A DNA stretch of 40,000 nt, from positions 1 to 40,000 of the forward strand of contig JNEM01016006.1 of NCBI GenBank assembly GCA_000697335.1, written 5' to 3'. This DNA is from Conidiobolus incongruus B7586 (taxonomy: Eukaryota; Entomophthoromycota; Entomophthoromycetes; Entomophthorales; Conidiobolaceae). Numbering within the stretch: the first letter of the stretch is position 1; each line of letters opens with the position of its first letter. Below are positions 23,683 through 33,641 of the stretch, one piece after another. A program made the position numbers and the translations under genes. The notes under the pieces were generated by a model that was not told the DNA's origin, did no database searches, and saw only the letters and a program-made list of their open reading frames with translations.

Positions 23683-23949
23683 ATGAAATTGACTCTCTTG
23701 GCCTTTTTAATTCCTTTCGTCGCTTCTCAAGAAGGAGGTGAAACCAAAGAAGCTCCCAGCGAGGATCGTGGATTTTTCTTTATCAACGGCAAACCTGTTT
23801 GGACTCCTACTCCATCTCGCTGGGATGTTAATCCAAACTTCCCCCATAATCCTGTATTCCCCCAGAACCCTGATAGCTGGAGATGGCCTTATCCTTATCC
23901 TTATCCTCATCCTCATCCTTATCCCTATCCTTACCCTTATCCTATTTAA
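23683..23949 (+). CDS. Secreted RGF-motif protein with Pro-Tyr/Pro-His tail
   Basis: 88 residues, intronless, no known family. The signal peptide MKLTLLAFLIPFVAS is followed by QEGGETKEAPSEDRGFFFING. The RGFF motif after the signal peptide matches RGFF and RGFL at the same relative place in the 36.8 and 38.4 kb proteins. The middle is Trp/Pro/Asn-rich (NPNFPHNPVFPQNPDSWRW) and the C-terminus is an uninterrupted run of PY and PH dipeptides, encoded by a TATCCT-type tandem DNA repeat that could change length by slippage. No cysteines are present in the mature part. The Tyr/Pro-rich tail would fit a wall-associated, cross-linked or adhesive extracellular protein, which is inference only. Confidence 0.75.
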   Translation: MKLTLLAFLIPFVASQEGGETKEAPSEDRGFFFINGKPVWTPTPSRWDVNPNFPHNPVFPQNPDSWRWPYPYPYPHPHPYPYPYPYPI

Positions 23950-25429
23950 ATCAAATCTATATTCAATAATATCAATATTTTATGGCATCATCTTCTTAAG
24001 GTCAAACGTAGCCAAAATATTGATATCAATTCAACCATTGATCTGGTATCATCAATTGAATACAATAAACTCCTACCTTATACTTCACAACATATACACA
24101 TTAGTATATTTTATGGTCAACTATGTGCATAATTTTGCCTTCAAAACTTTATTTTTAATATTTATGAAGTAATCATCTAAATTTAATCAAAATTATAACC
24201 AATAAAATTTATTAATATTAAATTTTGAAATTTATTTCAATATATATTTAAATCTTATTAAAACTATTCTCTCTTCGATGTTTATTAAAAGACTATGACT
24301 TACTCTTTCCTTAAAAAATATGAATTAAAATTTGTTTCATTCAATATAATAGTTATTTGGCAAAGATATTTGAGAAATAACTTGAAAAAAATTAATCTTT
24401 TTAAAATACTTTCAGTATTATAGGATCATGTTCATAATCGCTAGTTTACTCACATATTATAGACAAGGTTTAGGTGATAGTAGATCCTAATAATAATCCG
24501 TATACTGATTTAAATTATTAATAGAAGATTATAAAAAATACCTTATGTTATCATGTTTTTATTGTTTTATGTGTTATTAATCTGTAAAGGAGTATATCAA
24601 ATGGTAATTGATTAAAAAATAATAATATAAATAATTTTGAAATACAATTTAATTAGTTAAAATATAATAATATTAGGTAATCTCAACTGATAGAGTATTA
24701 TCTTAAAATCATTTTCAAAAATTTTTAGCATACTATTTTATCAATGGTGGCTGAGTATTATTATATCTTTGAAATTAATATGTTTTACAAATTTTATAAT
24801 TTTTAATTTGAAAAAAACAAAAACACTATAATTAGGTCATTGATGTTATATTTTGGTTTAATAATGAAACAACTTCAACGACAGCCATAATTTTTCTAAT
24901 CGTATCTTGTATTCAATTAAAATGATATGAATATTGATTTTCAAATATAATCCACACTATTAATAATACATTGATTATTAATGTTAAAATATATTTACTA
25001 CTCTTTAATATATGAATTCTTAATATTTTTAAATAAAAAATATTTAAGTTATAAAAAAAATAAATATTAAAAGTATTTTATATTAGATTATATTTTTTAA
25101 AAAAATACTATTTTTCTTTTTAATTTGAAAAATCAAATTGCAAGAATATGAATTAAAATTTTATAAATTAACCAATCGATAATTAATATATATAAAAATA
25201 TACTTTTTTTGTTTTTATTTTTATTATTAATAATAAAATTTTTCTATTACATTTTAAATTTATTAAAATCAGTATTAAATTTAATAACTCTTTCAAATAT
25301 TCTTCAAATAAAAATTTTTATAAGGATTTTTGGCTGTGTGAAAACAGGTTTTAATATCAAACTTAGTAGCTGTAATTTAAAAACAATATATTATTACTTA
25401 ATTGTTATTTTCAGTTTTTTCAATGAATA
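23950..25429. other. Intergenic region, mostly AT-rich
   Basis: About 1.5 kb without a supported gene. The plus-strand frame at 23738-24172 overlaps the secreted-protein gene in another frame and has no coding features beyond it. The first 200 bp are slightly less AT-rich and presumably include the 3' UTR. The frame at 25209-25478 reflects AT composition and ends in the next gene's promoter. Confidence 0.5.
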
Positions 25430-25436
25430 TATAAAG
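25430..25436 (+). promoter_or_regulatory. TATA box of the 25.5 kb secreted-protein gene
   Basis: TATAAAG 62 bp before the ATG at 25492, preceded by CAATGAATA, which resembles AAATGAATA before the TATA box of the 33.6 kb gene. Confidence 0.6.
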
Positions 25437-25491
25437 TGGAGAATAGGCTATTTGCAATTTATTATATTTTATTATTAAAAAAATATTGACA

Positions 25492-25725
25492 ATGAAGCTT
25501 TTATTCACTACTTTGATTTCATCCGTTGCTTTGTATTCCGCTGCTCCTCAGTTTGGTTATCCAGGATTCGGTTATCCGGGATTTGGCTATCCTGGCTTCG
25601 GTGGTGCAGTTCCACTAGCATCAGTACCTGCTGGAACTGCAGGTACTCCTAACATCTATAATCCCAATGTAGTTGCACTTGGTAAGCAGGGTCTTTTGAA
25701 CAAGTTGCTCTTTGGATTATTCTAA
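25492..25725 (+). CDS. Short secreted protein, PLASVPAGTAGT/GKQGLL family
   Basis: 77 residues, intronless. The ATG at 25492 is chosen because it begins the signal peptide MKLLFTTLISSVALYSAA. The mature part opens with PQ and then three FGYPG repeats, and passes straight into the conserved block VPLASVPAGTAGT-PNIYNPNVV-ALGKQGLLNKLLFGLF. Compared with the 19.4 and 33.6 kb members it lacks the Cys-pair segment and the long Pro-rich middle, so it shows the minimal form of the family: signal peptide, short Gly/Pro/aromatic repeat, C-terminal block. The 25 bases after the stop resemble those of the 19.4 kb gene. The function is unknown. Confidence 0.85.
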   Translation: MKLLFTTLISSVALYSAAPQFGYPGFGYPGFGYPGFGGAVPLASVPAGTAGTPNIYNPNVVALGKQGLLNKLLFGLF

Positions 25726-26537
25726 ATTAAATTGATTCAAATATTGCTAAATTTGATATCTTGAAATATATCACTTTTTAAACCACTTTGTATAATTGAA
25801 AAAATTTCAAATAAATGAAATTTTATAACTATATTTAATTCATTTTTTACTAATATTCAAAAATACTATTTATTTTTTAGTTTTATTTCATTTTATTCTT
25901 TATATTATTACTCTCAAATATACTGTAATTTTACAAAATCAACATATTTTTTCAAAGTTAAAATATCTTGAAATTTATTGTAGTTAATTGGATCTAATAA
26001 AATTGATCCCATTGAATAGTTAATATATATTTCTTATGTTACAATGATATCAGAATTGATAACATCATTATAAGATATTTGAATTATATTCTGGTTAATA
26101 TATTTAATTAATTTCAACTTATATTCAATCTGATATCACATATTAGGTGAAATTTATTATCCCTCTTGTTAATGTTTTTTCAGAGATTTAAAAAAATTAT
26201 AATTTTAGTAATAAAAAGGATGAAAATTTAAATTTTTTTTTCATCGAACTTCACAGATGATAACTTGTTAATATTAAAATTATTATAACAAGAATAAATT
26301 ATAATATAATTTATAAAAGTTAAATTTTGGGATTCTTAATAATAATTTCCTTTGTTAATACTATATATATATATATTTCAATTTGTATTGTTTAAATTTA
26401 TATGTATAAAATTAAAATAGAAAAATAAAAGAAATTTTTTTTCGGTTGATTAATAATAAAATTTTAATATCAAAAAATTTACCATTATTAAAATTTAAAT
26501 TATATGATTGATTATTTTAATGTTTAATATATAATAA
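25726..26537. other. AT-rich intergenic region
   Basis: About 0.8 kb of AT-rich spacer between the 25.5 kb gene and the left copy of repeat family A. Nothing recognisable beyond the 3' flank of the gene. Confidence 0.5.
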
Positions 26538-26871
26538 CTCATCTTGGGAAAGTAGTGTCCTGAGTAGTTTAAATAAAAGAGAGAGAGATCTGGGGAATAC
26601 CAGGTAACTGATAGGGAAAAAGGGAGTTTATTGGTTTAAGGCAGATAGCTGGGAGGACCCAGATTGAGCTTGTTATGTCCAAGATAGCTTTAATTCCGCG
26701 TTTTTATTTCGAATGAATAGAGTAAGGGGATTTATGGGGTTTTCTGGTGTCTTTTATCATCAGCCAATTAAAAGATAGAGCTGAGGGACTGATCATGTGA
26801 GGGGGGAATGACCATTATATTCGGTTCAAGTAAGCATATTAAATAGGACAGGAGACTCCTGGCTTGTGACA
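26538..26871 (-). mobile_element. LTR-like repeat family A, left copy (minus orientation)
   Basis: The reverse complement aligns over its whole length (about 334 bp) with 32294-32625. Read on the minus strand it begins TGTCAC, contains ATATGCTTACTT, GGGTCCTCCCAGCTAT and CAATAAACTCCC, and ends in CTTTCCCAAGATGAG. It is GC-richer than its surroundings and has no coding frame. A TG start, internal AATAAA and this length suggest a solo long terminal repeat of an old retrotransposon. ATAA lies directly outside both ends and may be a short target duplication. It ends about 165 bp before the secreted-protein gene at 27037. Family is uncertain; no internal retroelement region is attached. Confidence 0.6.
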
Positions 26872-26977
26872 ATAAGAAAATTTAGCTAAGCTAGCAAGGT
26901 GGTTTTACTATTTAACCTTTACGGTATTTCAGTTATTAAAAAATTGGTTAATACATATTTTTTCTATTTATACTGTA

Positions 26978-26985
26978 TATATAAG
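26978..26985 (+). promoter_or_regulatory. TATA box of the 27.0 kb gene
   Basis: TATATAAG about 59 bp before the ATG at 27037, the same spacing as in the related genes at 19.4, 25.5 and 33.6 kb. Confidence 0.55.
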
Positions 26986-27036
26986 AGTTGAATCTGTCAT
27001 TTTAATTAAATAATTTTTATTAAAATCTGATTATCA

Positions 27037-27306
27037 ATGAAAATTTTAATTTTTATTTTCATCTCATCCGTGGCTTTCTATTCAGCAGCTCCCCAGGATC
27101 CAATTAATTTATTCACCGATTCACATACTCTTCAATTCTCAAGTCCCGTTCCAGATTCATACCTTTATCCACATCTTTATCCCATTGATGTTCCCGAACT
27201 TCATACAATCCCTCTAGCTCCGGCACATGTTGGAACAGTAGTAGGCGTTAGAACTTCTAGAACTCAGCCAATCTCTCTAGCTTCAGTACCTGTTGGAGAT
27301 GTGTAG
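27037..27306 (+). CDS. Divergent secreted protein of the PLASVPAGTAGT family
   Basis: 89 residues, intronless. The signal peptide MKILIFIFISSVAFYSAA followed by PQDP is very close to that of the 25.5 kb protein. The mature part is not Gly-rich but contains DSYLYPHLYPIDVPELH, then two diverged copies of the family block start: HTIPLAPAHVGT and QPISLASVPVGD. The frame stops right after the second, so the NIYNPN and GKQGLLNKLLFG segments are absent and do not appear downstream. It is either a truncated, decaying member or a diverged form with a new C-terminus. Promoter spacing is kept. Repeat A lies just upstream. Confidence 0.65.
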   Translation: MKILIFIFISSVAFYSAAPQDPINLFTDSHTLQFSSPVPDSYLYPHLYPIDVPELHTIPLAPAHVGTVVGVRTSRTQPISLASVPVGDV

Positions 27307-27961
27307 GTATTTTTAAAGACGATATTATCCAATTTATTACTCTAAATGATCTAAATCATTTATTAGTGTCAAATAAATTTTCCATTAAATATCGATCGAA
27401 CTTTAATCAATTAAATAATCCCTTAAAATTCTCCATTAATTTTGATATTTTTAATATATTTTTCAATTATTTATTATAGATATAATTTAATATCTTTTAT
27501 TATGTAATTTATATTGTTTGATTTATATGAGATTATATCTCATTTGAGGATATTAAGTATTAAAATGATGATGAAAACAAATAGTCAGAAGTGATAATAC
27601 AATCTAATTCGGACTTTATTAATTATTTTATCTGATAAGAGTAATGATATAATAAAAATTATAAAATGTAACAAACAATATGATACTAAAATTGCCAAAA
27701 AAATGAAAATGAAATTTTTAAAATTTAAAGACAAAAAAGCTATTTTTTGGATCGATTTATACATATGTGACAAGTTTTAAAAAAACAATTCGGATTTATT
27801 TGTTAAAATATTTATTTTTTATATTAATATTTTTAAAAAAAAGACACTAATTTGATAATTATTGAATAGTTATGTTATATGAAAAAATATAGTAATTACC
27901 ATTATAATAAATTTAATGAATGATTTAAAGCTCAATTTGAACCATATCAAATTAAAGTAAC
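27307..27961. other. AT-rich intergenic region
   Basis: About 650 bp of AT-rich DNA. The minus-strand frame at 27585-27773 is AT-driven and has no support as a gene. Nothing else is seen. Confidence 0.5.
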
Positions 27962-28468
27962 TGTTAAGCGATCGGCTAGAGTGAAGAGAGTTAGAGTGGT
28001 AACCTCAGCCATATCGGGTGCTCAAAGAGCCACAAACGCTACCTAGGCCAAGAGCGATGCATGCATGAATAGCTGTGTGGGCAGCATGGTGCGATAGGAT
28101 GGAGCATATGTCACCATTCTAAAGTCTACAATGATGAGAGAACCAGAAGCCATTGTGGTCAAAACAGATACAGAAAATTGCTATATTAGGTTAAGAAAGG
28201 AGTTTTATTGTCTTGATTATAAAATAGTGAAGGAATCTGCAAGCCGAACTTGGCCCAAGAGAAGAGATTCAACTAAGCCAAGATTATGAAACCACTCTTA
28301 TTCATAGAGCGCTCGTGGCCTCACAAGTGCAGGTGTCACCATGGTTTCTTCAATGCGGGTCCCATGGAGAGCATAACTCCCAATTTATCTATTCAACCGT
28401 TTTGGTGTGGTCATTATAATATCTTTGTGGTCTGACTGGGCCACCAGTCGACGCTCTAAATACTAACA
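27962..28468 (-). mobile_element. GC-richer LTR-like island
   Basis: A sharply bounded island of about 507 bp, one of the GC-richest parts of the window. On the minus strand it starts TGTTAG and ends TTAACA, giving matching inverted ends of the TG...CA kind, and carries AATAAA within CAAGACAATAAAACTCC. It has no coding frame. This fits a solo LTR of a retrotransposon family different from repeat A. Flanking 5-bp target duplications were not found, so the exact ends are uncertain. No second copy was seen in this window. Confidence 0.45.
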
Positions 28469-28855
28469 AATCAGTATATTTTGTAAACTTTAGACATAGC
28501 TTAAATAATATTGTAACTTTAATGAGAGTTATATTAAATTCAATTTGTATCATTGATTATTATTAAAACTGATTTTTTTATCATAAATTCTAAGTATAGC
28601 ATGTAAAAATATATGTACAATATTAGAATATCAATATTTTGACAGATTTAAAATATATTAAATATATATTGAAGATTTTATGTTTTGGTGTTTTAGACGA
28701 TTACATACAATGTACTTAATGAATATTTGAAATTTCTATAAATGATTATTAAATTCAATTTTATTGATTAATCAATTTACTATAATTTATCTATTTTAAT
28801 AAAAAATAATATCTTATTTAAGTAGTAATTAAATTAAAAAAAGAACTTTAATAAT
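28469..28855. other. AT-rich spacer
   Basis: AT-rich DNA between the LTR-like island and the transposon relic. No feature is seen. Confidence 0.5.
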
Positions 28856-30670
28856 AAGGTGTTTATTATAAACACTTAAATATATAGTAATTGAAAAATA
28901 AGTTCAGTTTTATATTTTTTATCAAAATAAACAACTAAAGCTAAAATAATATTATTATAATAATTAGTTTTTTCTTTTTCTATAATAAAATTCCATATTA
29001 ATGGTAAGTTTTTAACCCTTTTATATTGGTCTTTATATTTCATATATAAAATTAAACCTTTAAGATATAAAGTTAAAGAACCATTAAATCTTTTCCTTAA
29101 ATTTTTTAACATAGTAAGCTGAACTTGATCATAGGGATTCATATCTGGTGATTATAATAGATATGGCTATAGACACCAGATTCTTTTAAGAAACAATGAT
29201 TTGATATTTTATTTTATATTTATATATAATTATTATTTTAGGAATTATATAGCTTTATAATTAAATAATTTTTATCATAATTAATAAAATTACTTTTTAT
29301 AATATATAATATATTTTATACCTAAATTTAATTTTTTAAATATTAATTATTATTTTGTAATTTAAATAATGGGAATTTTTTGCAATTGAAAAAAAATAAA
29401 CACTTTAATATATAAAAAGTAAAAGTAGATATATAATATAAAATTAATAATTTCTTTTATTTCTAATAACTTTTTGCTATATTTTTAGCAAAGGTTTAAC
29501 AATTAAAAAACAATTTTTTTATTAGACTAAAATTTGATGTTTTACAAACTAATTAAATTTTCCTATAGAAATTTTTTTTCTTGTAAGCTGGTTTTTTAAT
29601 TACTTAAAGCAATTATAATTATATAGGTTATAATCTAAAAAATATACTAAATATAATAGTTTTTTCCAGTTATTCTTAATTAAAAAGTTTTTTACAATTT
29701 TAAACTTATATATTTTATAATTATTATATAAAATAATAAGTCTTCTCAAATTATATTGAAAATACCAATTAGAAATAATTTTATTTAAAAAAAAATATAA
29801 AGTTTACTATTAATTAATTTTCTTTTAAGAATTAAATAGGAATAGCATATGTTATTATAATCTATTATAACAATTAATATTTATTTATTAATAAAGTGTT
29901 TATTTAAAAGAATTTATAAAAGGGGTTGATTTAACTTAATCTAACACTTTAATTTATGTTTTAACAAGGGATTATATAAAAAAAATCTAAGGTTCATCAA
30001 TTATAATAATTTATTATAAAAGCTTTAGTTTCTAGCTATACTTTAATAAGTTTTATTTAGCAATAACTACTCTAACTTTTTTTAAACTTTAGTTAAATTA
30101 TAAGGTATTTATTTTATATTTTTATTAATTAATTTTAATTTAAACTTTAATATATATAAAAAACTTATGTAACTAATATTAAAATATCTTAATAATTTTT
30201 TAACTAAAATAAAAAGATACTTTTCAATATAACTTTTCATTTTATTAATAATTAAAAAAATAATAGTTGAAATTAATCTTTTAGATTTTAACAAGTTTTA
30301 GGTAGTTTTTTTTAGCTTTAAAGTAATTTACCTAGTAATAAATTGTTGATTTAAATAATACTTCATTTCCAAAAGCTGTTTGTAAATTTTAAATGATTTT
30401 AAAGGGTTTGTGGTTAAGTTTTATTGATATTAAAATAAAAGACTTTTGATGGTTACTATTTGGTTTAAATATAATTAAATTAAATAACTAATTTAAAAAA
30501 TTAATTTTTTAATCAAAAAAATTATTATTATTATATATATATATATATAATTCAAAACTATTTATTTTCCTATTTATTTTGTATATATTTTCTTAATTAA
30601 AATTAATAATATGTTTGAAAAATCAGAAATTAAAAAATTTCCCATTTCTTCAATTCTATCATAATAGTAA
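28856..30670 (-). mobile_element. Degenerate Tc1/mariner (IS630)-like DNA transposon
   Basis: Three traces of a transposase appear on the minus strand in the expected order. Near 30110-30240, VKKLLRYFNISYISFLYIL resembles the helix-turn-helix of the N-terminal domain. Near 29600-29670, WKKLLYLVYFLDYNLYNY resembles the segment at the first catalytic Asp. At 28876-29150, SPDMNPYDQVQLTMLKNLRK matches the SPDLNPIE motif around the third catalytic residue. Several stops and frame changes separate them, so the element is dead. The left end is marked by the palindrome AAGGTGTTTATTATAAACAC. The right part (30520-30660) recurs at 1-150, and 29440-29950 recurs at 39470-39970, so there are at least three copies. 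The spacing from HTH to SPD is longer than usual for the family, perhaps because of a nested insertion. Confidence 0.6.
29394..29905. repeat. Inverted pair AAATAAACACTTTA / TAAAGTGTTTATTT
   Basis: The 14-bp string at 29394-29407 is the exact reverse complement of 29892-29905. A related motif forms the palindrome at 28856-28877. The pair could bound a nested, MITE-like insertion of about 512 bp inside the transposon relic. Against this, similarity to the copy at 39.5-40.0 kb continues slightly past 29905, which would mean that the insertion predates both copies, or that the pair is internal to one element. Confidence 0.5.
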
Positions 30671-32049
30671 AATAATATACTATTAATAATATTTCATTTT
30701 GATTTATAATAAGTGTTAATTTTTTAACCAAAATATTTTTTTAATATTTATTGATAGATTATATATTAAGATCAATATTTCATCAGTTTTTATAACTATT
30801 CAAAGTATAATCAAATATGGATCATAAATAAATAAATTAATATCTATTATCTTATTTTTTTATTTTGATCTTTTAATTATAATATTTAATGCCAATATTT
30901 AGAGTATTTTTAAATATTAAATTTTTTGATTATTTTATAATAAAATTGATAATTAAAATAAAATAATTAAGTTATTTCGATTATTAAATTAATTAAGTAA
31001 TATTTAAAATATTTTTCAATTTTATTTACATTCTTTTCAGCTAGTAATAAATTTAAAATAACTTATATAGAATAGAAGTTTAATATTAAGTCTTTTAACT
31101 TTGATTTAATTAAATCAGTTAGTAGTATTATGATTCAAACACCATATGCTATTAGTTACTGATTATATGCTTTTATAAAATGTCTACATAAAATGTTTTT
31201 TATAATATTATACTTTTGTTAATGTGTTTTGATTAATTATAGTAAAATATGAAATTTTATAGTTTTCAGTAATTTTGGTTTTTACTAAAATCCTTATATA
31301 AAATAATATTCAATATATAATTCTCATAATAAATGATTAAATAATTAGATTATTAGATTATTAGACTATTATTGAATATTAAATATAATATTCAATTAAC
31401 ACTGGAATAATTATAATTAATATAGTTATATTTGATTTTAATTCAAGAAATTATGTTTTGAACCACTAAATAATCAGTTAATATTTTAAAAATTATTTAT
31501 CAACACTTTAAATGGATATATTTAAAAAATTATGCGATAAATTTGCACCAAATTCGGCCTATATATATTAGGGATTATGATCATATTATGTAATTGATTT
31601 TGGTTTTTATATTTTAATAATGTATTCTGTATTATCCAAATTTCTATAATATTTATTATAACTAGGGTTTGAACTTATATCCATTTTCAATAATCGAATA
31701 GCTATTAAATTTCATATTGTAATTTTTACTTTATCATATATTAAACTAATTCAATACTTTCATAGTTTTTATTATTATAAATATATTCAAAATAAAAATT
31801 ATATCTTTTTAAAAAAATGTTTTTAGTTTGTAATTTTTATCTAAAAAAATAATGAAAAATTCAAAAATTCAGATTAAAATTAATACTATGTCAATATATA
31901 TTCTAAAAACGTAAAAAAATTTTTTTATGTTTCAGATATAAAGCAATTTTTATACCATTAATAATCTGATAGTAAACTGTTGTACATTTTATGTAAAATT
32001 GCAATTCAATTACTTTGACAAATAAATTTATAATGATATTGGAAAAATT
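30671..32049. other. AT-rich intergenic region
   Basis: About 1.4 kb of very AT-rich DNA with no open frame of coding character. Nothing is recognised. Confidence 0.5.
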
Positions 32050-32293
32050 TATTTAGGATGATTTGGAGAGTGTGATACACAGCAATTACAGAGATACCGG
32101 TTTATTAATTAGTCGAGTTAGATGATATTGAAATGATGAAACAATGGGTAATATTTTACTATCAACTAAACATAGAGCAGACATTCTTGGCAATGGTCAG
32201 TGGTTATAACCATTAATGAGTCAGAATAGCCATATATATACTCGAAGAGACTTCATAAGTAAGCTTGTAATACTTTCTGATATTCGATAATAC
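32050..32293. other. GC-richer relic next to repeat A
   Basis: Composition is raised over about 240 bp immediately left of the right copy of repeat A. It has no clear open frame and no counterpart next to the left copy, so it is not part of repeat A. It may be an older inserted sequence into which repeat A landed. Confidence 0.3.
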
Positions 32294-32625
32294 TGTCACC
32301 AGTCAGGTGACTCTCCTCCCACGTAATATGCTTACTTCAACTGAATATAAGGGTCATTCCTCCCTCGCGTGACCAGCCTCTTCAACCCTATCCTTTAATC
32401 AGCTAATGATACAACTCTCCAGAAAACTCCAGAAACCTACTACTCTATGCACTATATATAGAACCCAGAAACAGAGCTATTCTGCAGAGAAAGAGTTCGA
32501 TCTGGGTCCTCCCAGCTATTTGGCTTAAGCCAATAAACCCCCTATCTCCCTAACATTTACCTGGAATTCCCTAGATCTCTCTCTTTTGCTTATACTATTC
32601 TGGACACAGCTTTCCCAAGACGTGT
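32294..32625 (+). mobile_element. LTR-like repeat family A, right copy (plus orientation)
   Basis: Plus-strand copy of the repeat at 26538-26871, aligned end to end with scattered base differences and short indels. It begins TGTCACC, contains CTGGGTCCTCCCAGCTAT and AATAAA at 32532-32537, and ends in CTTTCCCAAGACGTG. The string TAATAC lies just before the start and again a few bases beyond the end, possibly a target duplication with an uncertain 3' border. It is interpreted as a solo LTR of an old retrotransposon, with no internal region. The next gene to the right is the secreted-protein gene at 33642. Confidence 0.6.
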
Positions 32626-33578
32626 TAATACCAAATCTATTAATATCCAATGATACATTATTCAATTTATCATTTACCAAAAGCTAAAGCCTGGACTTAT
32701 AATGAGCACATCGATACAGTCTTCAATAAACTATAATAATATGGATGAACAAATTGTACTAATGATTATTTGATATTCCAATGATTGATTTGGAAAAATA
32801 AATAATAAATTTATAAGGGGATAATGGATGTATTTTAGTAATGGTATAAATAATATAAAACATTGAAGCTTTTAATAAATTATAATGAATTTATAATAGT
32901 ATGGATGAGATAATCAAAACTTTAATGATCAAGGTAATTTGATTTATTTTGTGTGAGTTGATCTTAAATTTATTTAATTTATGAATAGATTTTAATTTGC
33001 CAAAAAAATTGAATTTAATAACTTAACAGTTTGAAAATTACTTTGCCAAATTTTAAGATCAATTATTTGTAACAAAAATATTAGAATTCAATTTGTCCAA
33101 TATTACTAAATAATTCAGAATAAAAAGCTTTTGTATTTTCACAAGTACAGTTAATTTTAAAATTAATAAAAATATTATTATTAAGATCACTAAATTTTAA
33201 AAAGATAATTTGCTAAAAAGTATTCAATTAGTGAATTAACAAATTTTAGGATAATATAATATTTATATTATTAGAAATAGGCTTGTATATTAATTCGGTT
33301 TTATAATATCATATATTAAATTCTATAATACTATATATTATATCAAAAATTTATATATATTAAATATCGAAAGAAGTAATTTTTAACAAATTATTAAAGT
33401 ATATACTAATAAATTTGATTTTAGATTAAGACATGGCTGAAGGAAGAATGATATTATTGTAAATCAATATAGTAAGATTTATAGGTCGATTTGACTTTTG
33501 AGTTTTATTTCTAAACTAAATTTTAGTAGTTTGGTAAATAATATTAATTTAATATTGTATTTGAACTAAATAAATGAA
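32626..33578. other. AT-rich intergenic region
   Basis: AT-rich spacer of about 950 bp between repeat A and the promoter of the 33.6 kb gene. No gene seen. Confidence 0.5.
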
Positions 33579-33586
33579 TATAAAAG
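33579..33586 (+). promoter_or_regulatory. TATA box of the 33.6 kb secreted-protein gene
   Basis: TATAAAAG 63 bp before the ATG at 33642. The whole segment from AAATGAATA to the leader is shared with the 19.4 kb gene on the opposite strand, including CTTATCACGTTTC and AATATTAATATTG. Confidence 0.7.
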
Positions 33587-33641
33587 GAACTATTTCTCTT
33601 ATCACGTTTCAATATTAATATTGAACTTGAAATATTGTAAA

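Noticed and set aside
23707-24172. Antisense and shifted frames over the 23.7 kb gene
   Set aside because: Repeat-driven shadows with no independent support.
26538-32625. One full-length LTR retrotransposon bounded by the two repeat A copies
   Set aside because: The copies are in opposite orientation, and the DNA between them holds a secreted-protein gene, another LTR-like island and a DNA-transposon relic.
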